DNA of 64,000 nt, from positions 85,814,748 to 85,878,747 of the forward strand of contig NC_133935.1 of NCBI RefSeq assembly GCF_031877795.1, written 5' to 3'. This document shows, piece by piece, positions 1 through 11,760 of the stretch. The notes under the pieces were generated by a model. That model had not been told where the DNA came from. It was given only the letters and a program-made list of their open reading frames with translations, and did no database searches. Source of the stretch: Strix aluco. Taxonomy: Eukaryota; Chordata; Aves; Strigiformes; Strigidae. The translations under genes were made by a program, and so were the position numbers. Positions within the stretch are counted from its first letter, which is position 1. Each line of letters begins with the position of its first letter.

Positions 1-1639
1 TACCTCTTCCTGAATTAAGTGTGCAAATCAGGTAGTACGAAGCAGTCACTGGAGGTCTGAAGGAAGGAACCCAAGTGATTTGTCAGCCATCATGTTCCTA
101 CATGCCATCATAAATATCTGTACCTATTTAGAGCACCCACCAGTGTTCTAAAATTGGAGTTACAGTATTTCATTCTTCTTTGGATGTCAATATAGAGAAA
201 CTAGGGATGCAAGCTCAGATTTCCTTTTTTTCTCCCCCAGATCAGGCTTCTTTTGAATTGAAAAAGGATGATCTTTCATGACAGGAAGAGTTATGAAATT
301 ATAGTGTTGCTGCAGATGGCATTTAAAGGAGGTTCCTCCCATCTGTTTGCTCTTGGGAATGTTAAATTCCTGATGTTATAGATTTTTGTAAAACACAAAG
401 CATATTTCCAAGAACGTGAAGACTGAGCTACCATATCAGCCTTCACAGCCACATGGACAATAAGCAGGGGGCAGTCTGCAGAAACTTGGCTGTATGGCCT
501 CTGTAAAAGCAACTCTTCCTTTCTTCTGCAACATGAAGTGTGACCTCCTCCCAGGACAAATCTATCCACAGCTTCAGGAATACTTGGAGTCCAAGTCATA
601 GCTTTTGTTAACTGGAGGTTTGGAGTTTCTCTTGCAGAAACGTGATAATTCCTGTAGTTCTTCTCAGAAAGAATCCTTGTAACCTGGACTAGGATAGACT
701 GCATCATCAGGCCCTTCTCTCGTCTGTCACATTCACTCCATCATATCATGTGATTAAGAGATGTCTTAATACTTCTGTCTCTTGTCTGTACTGGTCCTAA
801 AGGGAAGTTGATCTACCAGAGATGGTGAGAGTTTTTCTTCTAATTCCCACCCTAAAACAATTCCTGGTCTATTTATCCTCATTTTTACTCATGTTAGCAC
901 TGTCATTTTTCTTATCTCTTCAACCTCCCTCATGCTTACCCCAGGTGTATTTAGAAAAGTGTTTTTATAAATGGAAAAGATCTGTTAGTTTTCAGTTTAT
1001 TTCCAGCTGGGTAGTTGTTTGAAGTATGGCTGTGCAGGTCTCAGGTGGTAGGAAGAGTGAAATGTATCAAAGAACTAGTTAACATCAAAGCAACTCCCTC
1101 ACAGAGAGATCTCTCCTTCTTCCAAATATTACGTTAGATTCTGTACAATATCTTTTATTCCAGATATCACAAGAATGTCAACAGTCTAATGACTTCTGCT
1201 AGCCGTGCATGGCCACTTTCCTGCTGTCACCCATCTGGCTCTATGGATGATTTAGCCTTTAGGCTATGATTTGGGATATAACTCTAGGTTTTCAACTCAA
1301 CCATTTCCTAATAAATATAGAGATGTTGGAACTTCTTTACAAGGCTGATAATCTAACGCCAAACATGGATGATTTCCATGCTTATGTCTAGTTCTTGGTA
1401 TATACTCTGAATGTGACCTTGTGCCACTGTCTTCAAGGCTGCTGGGAAACCAAACACATTCTCCTGATTGGATTTTTCTTGGTGTTTGTCTCAAACGAAT
1501 AAATTGACAGTTGCAGACAAACTGCACTGTCCACAAAGGTGATTGTGGATTCTGGGTTAAATAGAGTGTGAGCACTACTCTTCCACACCAGATCCTGGGA
1601 CACACAGAGCCTTCTAGCATCAATGGAGAACAAGACCAC
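1..1639. other. Intergenic sequence, no gene recognised
   Basis: Ordinary unique-looking AT-rich sequence. The largest open frame is 138 codons on the minus strand (291-707). It has no recognisable domain, no supporting splice pattern and no homologue I know, so it is treated as chance. No repeat family is recognised here. Confidence 0.6.
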
Positions 1640-2215
1640 AGAACAGATGAGGTTGGAGACACCACTGAAGATTGCCTTGTCCAACCATTCCTCTCAAAGC
1701 AGGGTCAGCTACAGCAAGTTGGCCAGGCCCCTGGATGACTGGGTTTTGAATATCTCCTGAGGTGGAGACTTCACAGCCTCTCAGAGTAACCTGCTCCAGT
1801 GTTCAATCACCCTCACCAAAAAAAATGGTTTTTATTGTTTTAAATTGAGTTCTTTGTATTTTAATTTGTGCCTGTTGCCTCTTGTCTGTTCACAGGCACC
1901 ACGGAGAAGATTCTGGCTCTGTCTTCTTTACACCGTCCTGTCAGGTATTTATACACATTGATAATATCCCCTTCTTAAGATGAGCCTTCTCTTCTCCAGG
2001 CTGAACAGTCCCATCTCGCTCATCTTCTCTTCATATACCAGATGCTCTAATCCATTCATCATCTTTGTGGTCCTTTGCTGGACTCTGTCCAGTATGCCCA
2101 TGTCTCTCTTGTACTAGGGAGCCCAGACTGGAGGTAGCACTCCAAATGTGGTCTCACGAGGCCTGGGCAGAGGGGAAGCATCACTCCCCTCAACCAGCTG
2201 GCAAAACATCCTTTT
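1640..2215 (-). mobile_element. CR1 LINE fragment, 3' part, antisense
   Basis: The plus strand reads as the reverse complement of an avian CR1 3' end. It starts with a degraded GGTTGGA...CCAACC block near 1650. Then come the characteristic phrases about a group of residues that tops and closes the reverse-transcriptase region: GCCTTCTCTTCTCCAGGCTG near 1985, the TGCTGGACTCTGTCCAG block near 2076, and GTGGTCTCACGAG near 2150. It is a 5'-truncated, decayed copy with indels and no open reading frame. The terminal 8-bp repeat tail expected at the left end is not recognisable, so the boundaries are approximate. Confidence 0.85.
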
Positions 2216-2889
2216 GTTTTCCAAAACTAAGACCTGAAAGCAAATCTGTGCTGCCTTCCTGAGAGTTACAGCACACAGCTGAGTGGTTTCAATGCCCAGC
2301 ACACTTATTCCTCAGCTAAGATATTTTTGTAGCAGGGAATTCCAATAAAGTTAGGGTATCTGCAGTATTTTTAAAGTTTGTCAAGATCACTCCTGCAGCA
2401 GTAAGCACTGATGTAATGGCTTGTGAAGAAAAAAAAAAATGGGAGAGGAAAAGGCACATTTTATTTTTGATTTGAGAGTTAAGACCTTTCAGATAGTACT
2501 ATTTCCTGACTTTAATGAGCAGGGTATCTTGATCCAATCTTTTTCATTGCATTTTTGTCCCCCAATCATAGGTTTTTTATTTTAAAGGACACAAACCTGA
2601 AAACATTGTACTCAGCTCTGCTTGAGCCTTCTGGAAAATAATATACCAGTTTTAGAGAGGATTGCAGAGTAATTGGCAACAAGACTGGGCCTGTGATGTA
2701 TATTTGCATATCCTTTAGAAAAACAGAAAGTGGCTGATCAAACAGAGGAGGGTCTGCAGGTTCAGTGCCCCTCCATTTCGTGACTCACAAAATCTTGTTA
2801 TCAATAAAAAGGACACACGATAACTGTAGAAAAAAAACCCTCTTATTGTTAGCCTAATTACAGTATTAACAGTTGGATCAAATTATGTT
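2216..2889. other. Intergenic sequence with one octamer motif
   Basis: No gene is seen. A perfect octamer ATTTGCAT lies at 2702-2709. Two related blocks about 42 bp apart (TTATTGTTAG at about 2844 and 2889) form a weak local duplication next to the repeat that follows. Confidence 0.5.
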
Positions 2890-3416
2890 TATTGTTAGTC
2901 CAGTTACACTAACTAAACTAACACTCACAGTCCAAAGTAGCACTGAAAAGCATCATTAATAATAAAGGGAAAATCAATATGCAAAATAACATCCCTTTTC
3001 TCTGGTGTGATGCTCACCCTGCTAGCATCCCGACAGGCCCTGCAGCTGAAGGCACCAGTGTCCCACAGCAGAAACTTGAGGGCTGTCACTGAGTCTTCAC
3101 CACCCTGAAGTCTTCTCTGGAGGAGTGTGAAGCTCATAGTGGGGTTTCTTCCTCCTCACTCTTGGGACCACCTGGGGGTGTCTTCACCCCTCCTCTCCCC
3201 ACCACCTGCTCCCTTCTCCCTGGTCCCCAGCCCCAGTGGCAGAGCTGCCCAGCGCCCAGCCCGGGCACACAAAGGGCTGGTGTTTGCTGGGCAGGGCCTG
3301 CCCGGGGCAGCAGCCCTTGGCCATGGGGGGTGTCCCCAGTGCTGAGCTCAGGCAGGTCGGGCACGAGGCCCTTGGCCATGGGACACTTGTGATCCCAGGG
3401 ACACCCAGCTCAGGGC
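2890..3416 (+). repeat. GC-rich interspersed repeat, copy A
   Basis: This copy aligns with the reverse complement of about 26011-26570. The left part (about 2890-3204) matches copy B only moderately, with shared blocks such as the TGTGATG region near 3007 and GGGGTTTCTTCCTCCTC near 3140. The right part (3205-3416) is GC-rich and differs from copy B at a single position in 212. The core contains CCTTGGCCATGGG twice, about 55 bp apart. The family is not identified. An LTR-derived element is possible, but I see no convincing TG/CA termini or polyadenylation signal. Short open frames on both strands are by-products of its base composition. Confidence 0.75.
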
Positions 3417-5573
3417 TGTGCTGAGACCCTGCAGTGTTGTGTCAGTGCAAAGTCCATGGTCTTCTGCTAGTGATGGCAAAAATCATACTGAGTTGCAAGC
3501 CATTCATGGCTTCTGATAGGAAGTGGGATTAAGACCTTGGTTGTACTGTGCAACAAATCAGATTAAAAGACTTTGTTAGAGGAGACTCTCCCATAGCTGC
3601 TGATGTCATAAGGATGTACTGCTACCCAATATTGATCCCATTTCTGACAGCAGGACAGAGGATACTCTACCCTACAACTAGGCAAGTGTCTTTGGTGGAC
3701 CAATCATGGCATAAAATTGAACACAGAAATTTCACAGAATGAGAAACCACCCAGGGGACTGGTACCACTTTTATTTGGTGTTTTCAAGCAGTTTGACTTG
3801 TCTAAATACTTGCAAGGCTGTTCTCATTTTCAGATGCTTGCTTTTTAGTCCAGATCTTGCCTCTGACAGAGTTACAGCTTCCCTCAGCAGCATGGCAGGC
3901 AAACAGGAAAGTCCATCTTGTTCTAAGCGGCTGGGATAAGCTTTGTGCTGAAAATAAACCTACACCGTAAAACATGCTGTCTCCAGAGTGTAATCCTGGA
4001 CAGACCTTCTGTATCTTGTCCCCAGAGTGAAATCCAGCTTTTCTGACTCCACAAATCTTTCTGTGTCTTGCAAATAAATATGGGAATGAACCTCCTTGCA
4101 TCTGTTTAATGCTGATGGCATGTGCTGGTTTGGTTGCTGCTGAAGCACTCACCTGGCTTCTCCACAACAGCCTATTTAAGCATGAGATGAGGAACCCTTC
4201 CTAAATTTACAAGGCTTCTATTTTGACTGGATTAGAAATTCTAGAATGTTTTATGAGTGTAGTTCTAGCATGTTTTACATGTAGTAGCGTCAAGGCCAAG
4301 GACTTGTTGCTTGTTGGCAACTTCTCAGCTCACTCTGACTTGATGAAGCAACAAGTCATCATGGTTCAACCATGGAGTTCCCCCAGCCATGCTGCACCAT
4401 CCATTTGCTCTGAGGTATTGAGAAAGAGAAATACCTGTACCTACAGGAGACCTCTGAAAGCCCATGACCTGGAGAAGGATATAAGGTGGTGGTGTTACTG
4501 GTCAAGGCATTTACATACACAGTGAAGAAGAAGTGAAGAAGAGAGAAGTAGAGGTAAAGTGCCACGGACCCTTATTTGCAGATGGGGGCTCTGCACTGCT
4601 GGTTTCTCTAATTCAGGTGTGGATGTGTTGAGACATCTGGTCTGCACCAGGCAGGGAAAGGCACAGGTGTGCAGGGGAGGGTTGTGACACCCCAGTGAGA
4701 CCTTGAATGATTCACTCTTCAGTATGGTGGACAGCAGCTGGAAGGTCAGTGGAGGCTGCAGGGAAGAGAAACAGCCTGTAGTGTAAAAATTAGGAGCAAA
4801 CTAGTGCTGAGGGATGGGGGTTGTACGACCTCAGATTCCTCTCTCAGACCTGAGGAGATGTGACATAACTAAGGCTTGGTAAGGCATTGGTTTAGGAACC
4901 AAAAGCACCTCTTTTAACACCTGTTTTATCCCATCTTGAACCATCTGTTTTATCCCATCTTGAAGCCTTTAAGAAAGCTTTTCTGGTTTTCACATTGCTT
5001 CTGGTCTGGTGTCATGCACCTCTCCCTGCCTTATTCTCCTGCTGATGGTGCTGGCTGCCCTGTCATGTAGTCCCTCATCTCACAAGCTGCATTCAGAGGC
5101 CACCTCTGAGACCCATATCACTGTCCTACACCAATGGCCTCTTAATATCCTGGATTTCACCTTAACAGTGGTGGGGTCTACTAGGCAGATTTGATGTGAA
5201 TGGATTAGGGACTGATGGGCTTTAATATGTGATTGATTAACACCTCTCTACCCTTTAGTACCAGAGTAATTGTGAACCACAGACAGCCCTGGAGGAAGGA
5301 CTGGTAGATTTCAGTTTCCCTTCCTCCCTGCTTCTTCCTTATTATGACAAGAGGAAGAAGGGAACAGCAGAGGGGATGCTTGATTCCTTGTCTGACAGTA
5401 CCCCTGGAAGGTCACAGGAACATCAAATTGTGATGAGACTGGCACATTTTTAATTCTCTCTCATTACAGCCTCTGTTAAAGCTACATTACAATAATTGCT
5501 TTAGTTCTGCTATGGTATTTTCAGGTCTCTTAATGTAGCTGTCAGCTCAGTGTGCAGGGAACTAACAGCAGCC
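3417..5573. other. Intergenic sequence, no gene recognised
   Basis: No coding region or known repeat family is seen apart from the short tandem duplication listed separately at 4921-4964. Open frames of 60-121 codons (for example 3802-4167, minus) overlap on both strands and look random. Confidence 0.5.
4921..4964. repeat. Tandem duplication, 24-bp period
   Basis: CTGTTTTATCCCATCTTGAA occurs at 4921-4940 and again at 4945-4964, 20 of 20 identical, separated by CCAT. It is a simple local duplication of one extra unit. Confidence 0.9.
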
Positions 5574-5594
5574 AAAAAAAAAAAAAAAAAAAAA
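5574..5594 (+). repeat. Poly(A) tract, 21 bases
   Basis: An uninterrupted run of 21 adenines is followed by GGAAA-type purine repeats. It lies about 190 bp before the solo LTR. No retrotransposed sequence or target duplication is recognised upstream, so it is listed as a simple repeat and not as a processed-copy tail. Confidence 0.95.
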
Positions 5595-5777
5595 GGAAAG
5601 GAAAGGAGAAGAAACACTCAAATGAAAGCCTGGTAGACTAGTAGAGAGGGTCCAGGACTGGGCCAAATTTTGGGTGAGGAGGTGTAAAGTCCAGGCTTGC
5701 CAGGGGTGCTGCTCAGATCGTGCTGCTGAGAGACAAGGTTTGGATTCTCACATCTCATAGCACAGATTCCCACAAAC

Positions 5778-5783
5778 TCATCT
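5778..5783. repeat. Left target-site duplication of the solo LTR
   Basis: TCATCT immediately precedes the LTR terminus TG. It matches CCATCT at 6243-6248 except for the first base. Confidence 0.7.
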
Positions 5784-6095
5784 TGTAGGAGTCTGGGCCG
5801 CGCTGGGAGAAAGTTAGTGCAGACAGAAGAATGCAAGGACGAAGACAAGGCCAGCAAAATAAGGCTGGCAAAAACACACAAGACAGCAGATAAGTGAGAA
5901 ACACCTGTGGTCAGCAAAAGCACACAAGTCTGAGCAAAACAGGGTATGAGATAAGGGAGTTTTGGCAAGTTTTGGGCTTTACGTGCTAATTGCAATTAAC
6001 CAATGCAAATGCTTGTAGAGGCGCGTGAACAGCGCGTGTAGATGACCTGTAGCCTATTAGAAGATAGATGAGTGCGTGTACGGAACTTAGTAGAG

Positions 6096-6102
6096 TATAA
6101 AT
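6096..6102 (+). promoter_or_regulatory. TATA box of the LTR promoter
   Basis: TATAAAT lies within the LTR, 45 bp before the AATAAA signal and about 90 bp after the CCAAT/octamer pair. This is the normal order for a retroviral U3 promoter. Whether it still fires is unknown. Confidence 0.65.
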
Positions 6103-6146
6103 GTAACCAGAAAAGGAATAGGAAAAAAACTAAAACAATAATATAT

Positions 6147-6152
6147 AATAAA
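6147..6152 (+). terminator. Polyadenylation signal of the LTR
   Basis: AATAAA lies about 95 bp before the LTR end and downstream of the TATA box. It fits the R region of the element. Confidence 0.65.
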
Positions 6153-6242
6153 AAGATGGACGACCTGATCATCACATTGGTGTTGCGTCGTTTCTGTTCC
6201 CGCACGGAGAAATAAGGACCCCGGCTAATGGTGACTCTGACA

Positions 6243-6248
6243 CCATCT
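6243..6248. repeat. Right target-site duplication of the solo LTR
   Basis: CCATCT immediately follows the terminal CA of the LTR and matches 5 of 6 bases of the left copy. Confidence 0.7.
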
Positions 6249-8326
6249 CTGGACAGGGAAATGGTGGGGTTTTACAGTCTGCAAGGTCTAGCAAAATGGA
6301 AAGGGGACACTGCAGTGGCATTTTGCATTTGCTTGCAATGTTTTAAAGCACCCCTCCATACCTTGGCCACTGTGGAGCATTCAGTCTAAAAGCCCTCTCT
6401 TTTGGACACCAATCTGGAATTAAGACACCTCCATGGATTCAATGTAGGATAGACATTTACTGACAAGATACAAACCATGGAAAGGGAGGATTCATCATCC
6501 ACCCTGAGGTGCTTGCTCAGCTCAGCAGTCCTCTCAGGAGCTGTGCTCTCCATGATTTCATCCTTGGACCCTTTGCATCCACTCCTGGATTTTTTGTTGC
6601 CATCTTTGTTCAAGTGAACCAGCTCTGGCTGTGCTCTCCAGACTTGCACTGCCTTGACCATCCCACAGCCCCTCTCCTTGCAGCCAGCCAGCTTTCCCTC
6701 CCCTTCCGCATCTGTAGCAATGCCCTCACCCCAACCCACAGCTCAGCAGATCCTCATGCAAACCCTCCCTCCCACTGCAAGAGAAACACATCAACCTCCT
6801 CACCCTCAAAAAACGCTGCCCTAACCACTGCTCACTTCAGAAAACCACTAATATGGCATAGGCACACCCTTTAAAAAGCAGACACTCCTCTCCTCCAACC
6901 ACGCTGCAGCTGCAGGCAGTGTGCCCTTTGCTTCCAAGAGTGCTTTCCTCACCACATGTGCTGTGCATTCAAAAGCATACCCACCATGAAGATGTGCCCC
7001 TTTCTCAAACCCACACCCTTCCACACACAACACAAACACACGCTCTCACACTTTCTCCATTCCCACAGCCATCCCTTAATCATTAAGGTCTCCATAGGAA
7101 TTTTCAACTATGTGAAGAATTGTTCATAATTAGTTAACAAGAAAGAAAAATAAAGTCTCCTAAGCTGTCAGCAATCGTCCAGAAAACCAGCAACAGATCT
7201 GAGCACCATTTGGTCTAATTAGTTTTGATATTTCACACAACATATTTCTCAATTTTCGGTGGAGAAGGAGATAAAAAAAAAAAAATCCCTCTGTGGAGAA
7301 CAACAAGAGTATTTTTGTAGAGAGATTTGGTGGCAAAGCCAAAGGGAACTCTTGATAAACAAACGTGCATTTATATTCCTTTTCCGAATCTTTCACAACA
7401 GTTGCTTCATCTTCTGCTTCTATGGGCATGTTCAGGCCTGGGGTGGGGCCAGTCTACAGCTGGCATGAATCAAAATAGTTATTCCCTCAATAAATCCTTC
7501 ATAATTTTCTCTCCTGTGGTGAGGTCGAAGGTCATTGGCAATCAGTCTGTACCTCCCATCCTGCAGGATGATGGGTCTGTTGGTAGAAGGGTGCTGAGAA
7601 GACATTTGCTCCCAGAGGATCCAGCTGCATCATGTCCATCTCAACACCTTCATTGACTTCCATAGACTGCAGCAAGAGTTGGGCTCTAATGTATCTTGAA
7701 TGTAACTATACAGAGCAAGTGAAATCTGCCTCCACAGACAGGTACTTCTCAATCCACATATGGCATCTCCAGGGTTCCTCACATACCTCAGGAGTCATTG
7801 GTAGAAGGACAGGTTTGGTGGGTGACCACCTCTAATTGACCATGGTGATGGTGTCTCACAGCTTGAAGAAAAATTAACAGGTTGTCTGTGTGAGATGTGC
7901 GAGAGCAGGGTGTCTATGTCCCCTCTGCAGTCAGTAGAAAGAAGATGGGTGTGACATCGTGTGAGGCATCTAAGATGGAGACATGGACTCACCGCCTGTA
8001 GGTGCCAATCTTGTCAGTGATTGTGGAAGGAGTCTAGACAATTATCTAGGGATGGTATTCAACAATTACAACACAGAACCTGTCTCTGAGCATGTCATCC
8101 TCAGCTGTCTTTATCAGAAGAGACAGTCAGTGTGGGCAATGAAATTTAGTGTGATTCATCTCTTCCAGAGATGACATCCACCTTTCATCGGTTGAATGAC
8201 AGCTTAAACTCCACTGATGATATTGACTCAATCTCAATTGTCTGCAAAGAGAGACAGGACACTTAGCTCAGGTGCAGGCTTGTACATTAAGAATACCCAA
8301 GGAGGGGAGAGGAATTTAGCCATGTT
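6249..8326. other. Intergenic sequence; C/A-rich strand-asymmetric part
   Basis: No gene is recognised. About 6640-7070 is strikingly poor in G on the plus strand and rich in C and A, with CCACACACAAC-type wording near 7020. Short poly(A) runs occur (for example 13 A near 7274). Open frames up to 121 codons in the C/A-rich part are a result of this composition. Confidence 0.5.
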
Positions 8327-8350
8327 AAAAAAAAAAAAAAAAAAAAAAAA
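8327..8350 (+). repeat. Poly(A) tract, 24 bases
   Basis: An uninterrupted run of 24 adenines. The preceding few hundred bases resemble no known mRNA or SINE, and no target-site duplication is visible around it. Confidence 0.95.
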
Positions 8351-11300
8351 TTCAATGACATTTGCGATGCTGCAGGCAAGGATGGATATACAAACAGGCC
8401 CACGTGTATGTTCATGAAGCTCTCATCACTAAAGTCAATGACAGCCAGAGCTCACAAAATGCTGGAGTCTGCTGTAGGGTGAGATAAAGCACTTTTTAGT
8501 GGTCTTAAGTTTTTGTTGGATTTGTCAGGAGAATGGACCCCCAGGTCATGTGGAGACCTGTGCCTCACAGACTCCAAAGCTTAGCTGTTTGCATCGGAAG
8601 CTGATTCGCACCCTTAAAGTTAAGTGAGACAAAGCCCACCCATAGGAGATGCTTAAGTTTTGGATGGAAAGTGTCATCTGAGATGAACCCAGAACTCAAT
8701 GTACAAGACAGATCACAGTGGAGTGTTAGAGTCCAGTGAACTGCAGACCCCAGGTTGTTTAAACATGGGTCGTAGGAATATGATGGATGGTGTGGGAACT
8801 TAATTCACAGAGATGTGTGAGCATCCAAGGTGTCCTGCTGATAAACATCCTGTCATCTTAAACATCCTAAGGTAAGTGACAGTTCTGATGAATTCTCAGC
8901 TAAGAAATTGTATAAATGTCCCCCCCAAAAACAACCTCTGCAGGAAGTACAGGTAGGATCTATGGACCTCACAGGTCTTATTCTGAGGGCTTAAAAAGGA
9001 TTTGCATTATGCTCCAAAAATATTTTTAATTGATTTTTCAGTGATTTTTTAAGTGTTCAGAAAAAAATCAAACTGTGCTGTTAATCGTCCCCTTGGCAGG
9101 TCCAGAGAAACCTTGTGAAACAGAGAAACCCTGTGGCATGGGTTATGTTGAACCTTGGCAAACGTGGGAGAGAATCAGTCCTGGTATTAACTGCAACTTG
9201 GACCTCTGCAGTATTAGGTCTGACAGGAACAGTATGCCTGTGACTAAGCAATGGACAGCCTTCTTTGACATAACTGCTGAAAAATAAACCTTTTTCATCC
9301 TAGAGGGATGATAGGTCTCATAGGACTTTGAAAACAGAGTTAACATTAATTTCTTTCTCCAGACAGATCAGCTGAGGCCCAGAGATGAGAGGCCAGCAGG
9401 TAAGCTCTTCCCAGCAGTGAAGAGCGATATTAAGGTGTCCTCCCATCTCTTGGGCTACCTGATGAGTCCAGTACTTAGCATGCCAGGTTACAGAAGCAAG
9501 CTGGCCCCTACCCTGTGAATACTCATGGAAGTCTCCTGTTTCCTCATGAAGTAAGCAGTCATGCTGGCACTGGAATATGGAGAGCATAGAGAAAACAAGT
9601 ATAGTCTTCCACTTTCAAGTATCCTGACTCGGGATCACTGGATACTGCACTTTTTAGATGAGAAGTGGAAAAGACAAAATTACAAACTGACAAAGCGGCA
9701 TTTTCCAAAGTGTTTTCAGTCCTATTTTTAAACATATTTCAATAGTAAAGATTAAAGATGATCACTTAATAGTATTTTCAAGGTGTTCAGACAGTTTTAA
9801 AAATCTCAACCTTAAGGTCTTAAGACTTATTATGACCTTAGGAGTCCATTGTCTTCTGGTAGACTAATAATCATTAGTTCCAGAAGCAGGGTCACAGAGT
9901 GTGTGATGGGGACAAATTTATAGATTTCCCCATTCAACCTTAAATACAGGAGAGCAAAGAGTAGCTGTTTTATTCAGAGCCTTCTACATGGCATTGGGGA
10001 AGGAGGAGAGGATTTTTGTGGAAGCAAAGGCATTATCAGGGGTAGACATTTAGCATCTGGATTGGAACCTGACTGCAAGTTTAGCAGCTGTTTTTACCAA
10101 ATGGGAGCAAATGTCTCCCAGAACAAATGAGCCTTGGCATGTATGATGCTAAATCTTGAAGGAAAAAAACAAAAAGAAGACATGTGAGATCTAAAACTGG
10201 CCTGCTCTCACCATCAGTGATACTGCAGGGAATTTGGCAGTTGTTTAGAGGTTAATCTGAATATTGACTGTCTACCTGACAGCCTCCCAGCTCCTCTGTG
10301 GTGGATATGGTAAACTTTTGCATTTGCTGTCCTCAAGTATGGTGTAGCACAGCTAGGGACCAGGAATGGATCTCAGCAGGAAACAGCTGTGTTCATCTAT
10401 TGCTCTGTGAATGAAAAATGTTGCCTAAAATGACACAGAAGAAACCGAATCCCTCCTCATTGCAAACCCTTTGTGACTCACAATGTTTAGTAAGCGTAAG
10501 GCAACTTTTCTGGCTCCAGTGCGGAAGACCCTGAGGCTGTAAGAGGAGAGATGGAGCAGTGGAAGAGATATCATACTTATCATTGTCTGTAGGTATCACC
10601 CAGAAATGCCATCACCACACTTTTGCTCACTCCATTCTGTGACACAAAAGCCAAAGGAAGTCTCTAAACATCATCTGTTGCTGTTCAATGCCAGAGATGA
10701 TAAATGACACTTCAGAGGGGTAAGTGTCTGGGATGCTCTAGGGGTAAGAAGCAGCATCAACCACCACCTCCGCCCTGGTACTCGGGGTGGCTGAGCCATG
10801 ACTACATGCAATTACGTTAATCTGCATAACCTCATCTGCTATCCATTGTTTAGGCCAGTGCTGGGAGGACCATGCCTTTGTGGATTCTCTGAGACCACAG
10901 AGGGATTTGTGTTCCTGGCCAGGAGACTCAACAACATGTTTTTGGCCTTGCTGCATTTGGTCTTGAATAATTCAGGAACATGGAAGAATGAAGGGACTAA
11001 AAGCAGGTAGTAGTGCCTCATTTTATTTGCACTGGCACATGTTTCTGGAGCAGTGGTCCCCAAAGTTGCACTCATAAAACCAAAACTGCTTCCCAGCACT
11101 ACATGCATCTTCAGTACATCTTCCCTCATCAGCAGCTTTGCTTGTGCAGTTCTGAAGCCATATCATCAGCCCATGCTCTCTCATGAAATGGAGTCCACCT
11201 GGGTTGGGCCATCATGGTAGCTGAGCTGCACTTCCTTGGAGTTCCTCCTTTGCAGCCTGACAAGCAACAGGTGCTTGGGAAGATCTGCAGGGCTTTGCTC

Positions 11301-11692
11301 TGTCCAGGTGGGATCTTCTGTGCTACAGCTCTAGGTGTGAGGAGTCTGACCAGGCAGCATGGCAAAGAAAAGCTCATCACTTGGTTTCACACCTGCTTCT
11401 AGGATTCAGAGCCCCTCTACCAGAGCAGAAAGGATGTTTTTATGGTTACATTTATAATTTTGGGCAACCCATGCACTAGAGAGGGAGGTGACACACATTG
11501 GTTTGGGCTGGGCCACAAGAAGGCCTGGTTATGGCAGGATCAGTCCCAGCTGGAGTCTTGGGAACCAGTGACAAAAAAAACACTTGAGCACAGGACTTCC
11601 ATCTACCTGAGACTGCTTTTCAGTTCAAAAGCAGTACTGTCCTTTTAATTCTCTGTTCCAGTTAACCATCTGCATATGGGGAGAGTCTTGTT
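8351..11692. other. Intergenic sequence, no gene recognised
   Basis: Nothing beyond short random open frames (at most 96 codons). A small tandem motif (GAGAAACC, twice) occurs near 9105-9130. No repeat family is recognised. Confidence 0.5.
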
Positions 11693-11760
11693 TTCTTCTT
11701 CTTCTTCTTCTTCTTCTTCTTCTTCCTCCTATTATTATCATTACTACTATTATTGTTGTT
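11693..11760. repeat. TTC microsatellite grading into TAT/TTG triplets
   Basis: TTC triplets run to about 11726. They are followed by CCT, ATT, ACT and GTT triplets, giving a compound trinucleotide repeat. The complementary strand is GAA, a sequence able to form triplex structures. Confidence 0.9.

Larger units (their letters stand above)
5784..6242 (+). mobile_element. Solo LTR of an avian endogenous retrovirus (ERVK-like)
   Basis: The element runs from TGTAGGAGTC to GACTCTGACA. These termini are inverted repeats matching at 8 of 10 positions. The flanking hexamers TCATCT (5778-5783) and CCATCT (6243-6248) match at 5 of 6, as expected for a 6-bp target duplication. Inside, a CCAAT box (6000-6004) overlaps an octamer ATGCAAAT (6003-6010). 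TATAAAT is at 6096-6102 and AATAAA at 6147-6152, followed by a R-U5-like stretch. CpGs are still frequent (GGCGCG, GCGCG, TGCGTCG), suggesting a fairly young or protected copy. No primer-binding site or gag/pol/env sequence follows, so this is a solo LTR left by recombination. The ERVK (beta-like) assignment rests on the 6-bp duplication and general layout. Confidence 0.85.

Noticed and set aside
3134..3392. GC-rich open frames on both strands shared by both copies of the inverted repeat (also 26035-26405)
   Set aside because: Several frames are open simultaneously because of GC-rich composition; the shared peptide follows DNA identity of the repeat and gives no sign of protein-level selection.
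5618..6205. Minus-strand frames of 125 and 69 codons
   Set aside because: They lie antisense in and beside the solo LTR and have no recognisable product.
5784..6600. Possible full provirus after the LTR
   Set aside because: No primer-binding site follows 6242, and no gag, pol or env sequence or second LTR is found downstream.
8100..8350. Poly(A) at 8327-8350 as the tail of a processed pseudogene
   Set aside because: Upstream sequence resembles no known mRNA and no target-site duplication flanks it.
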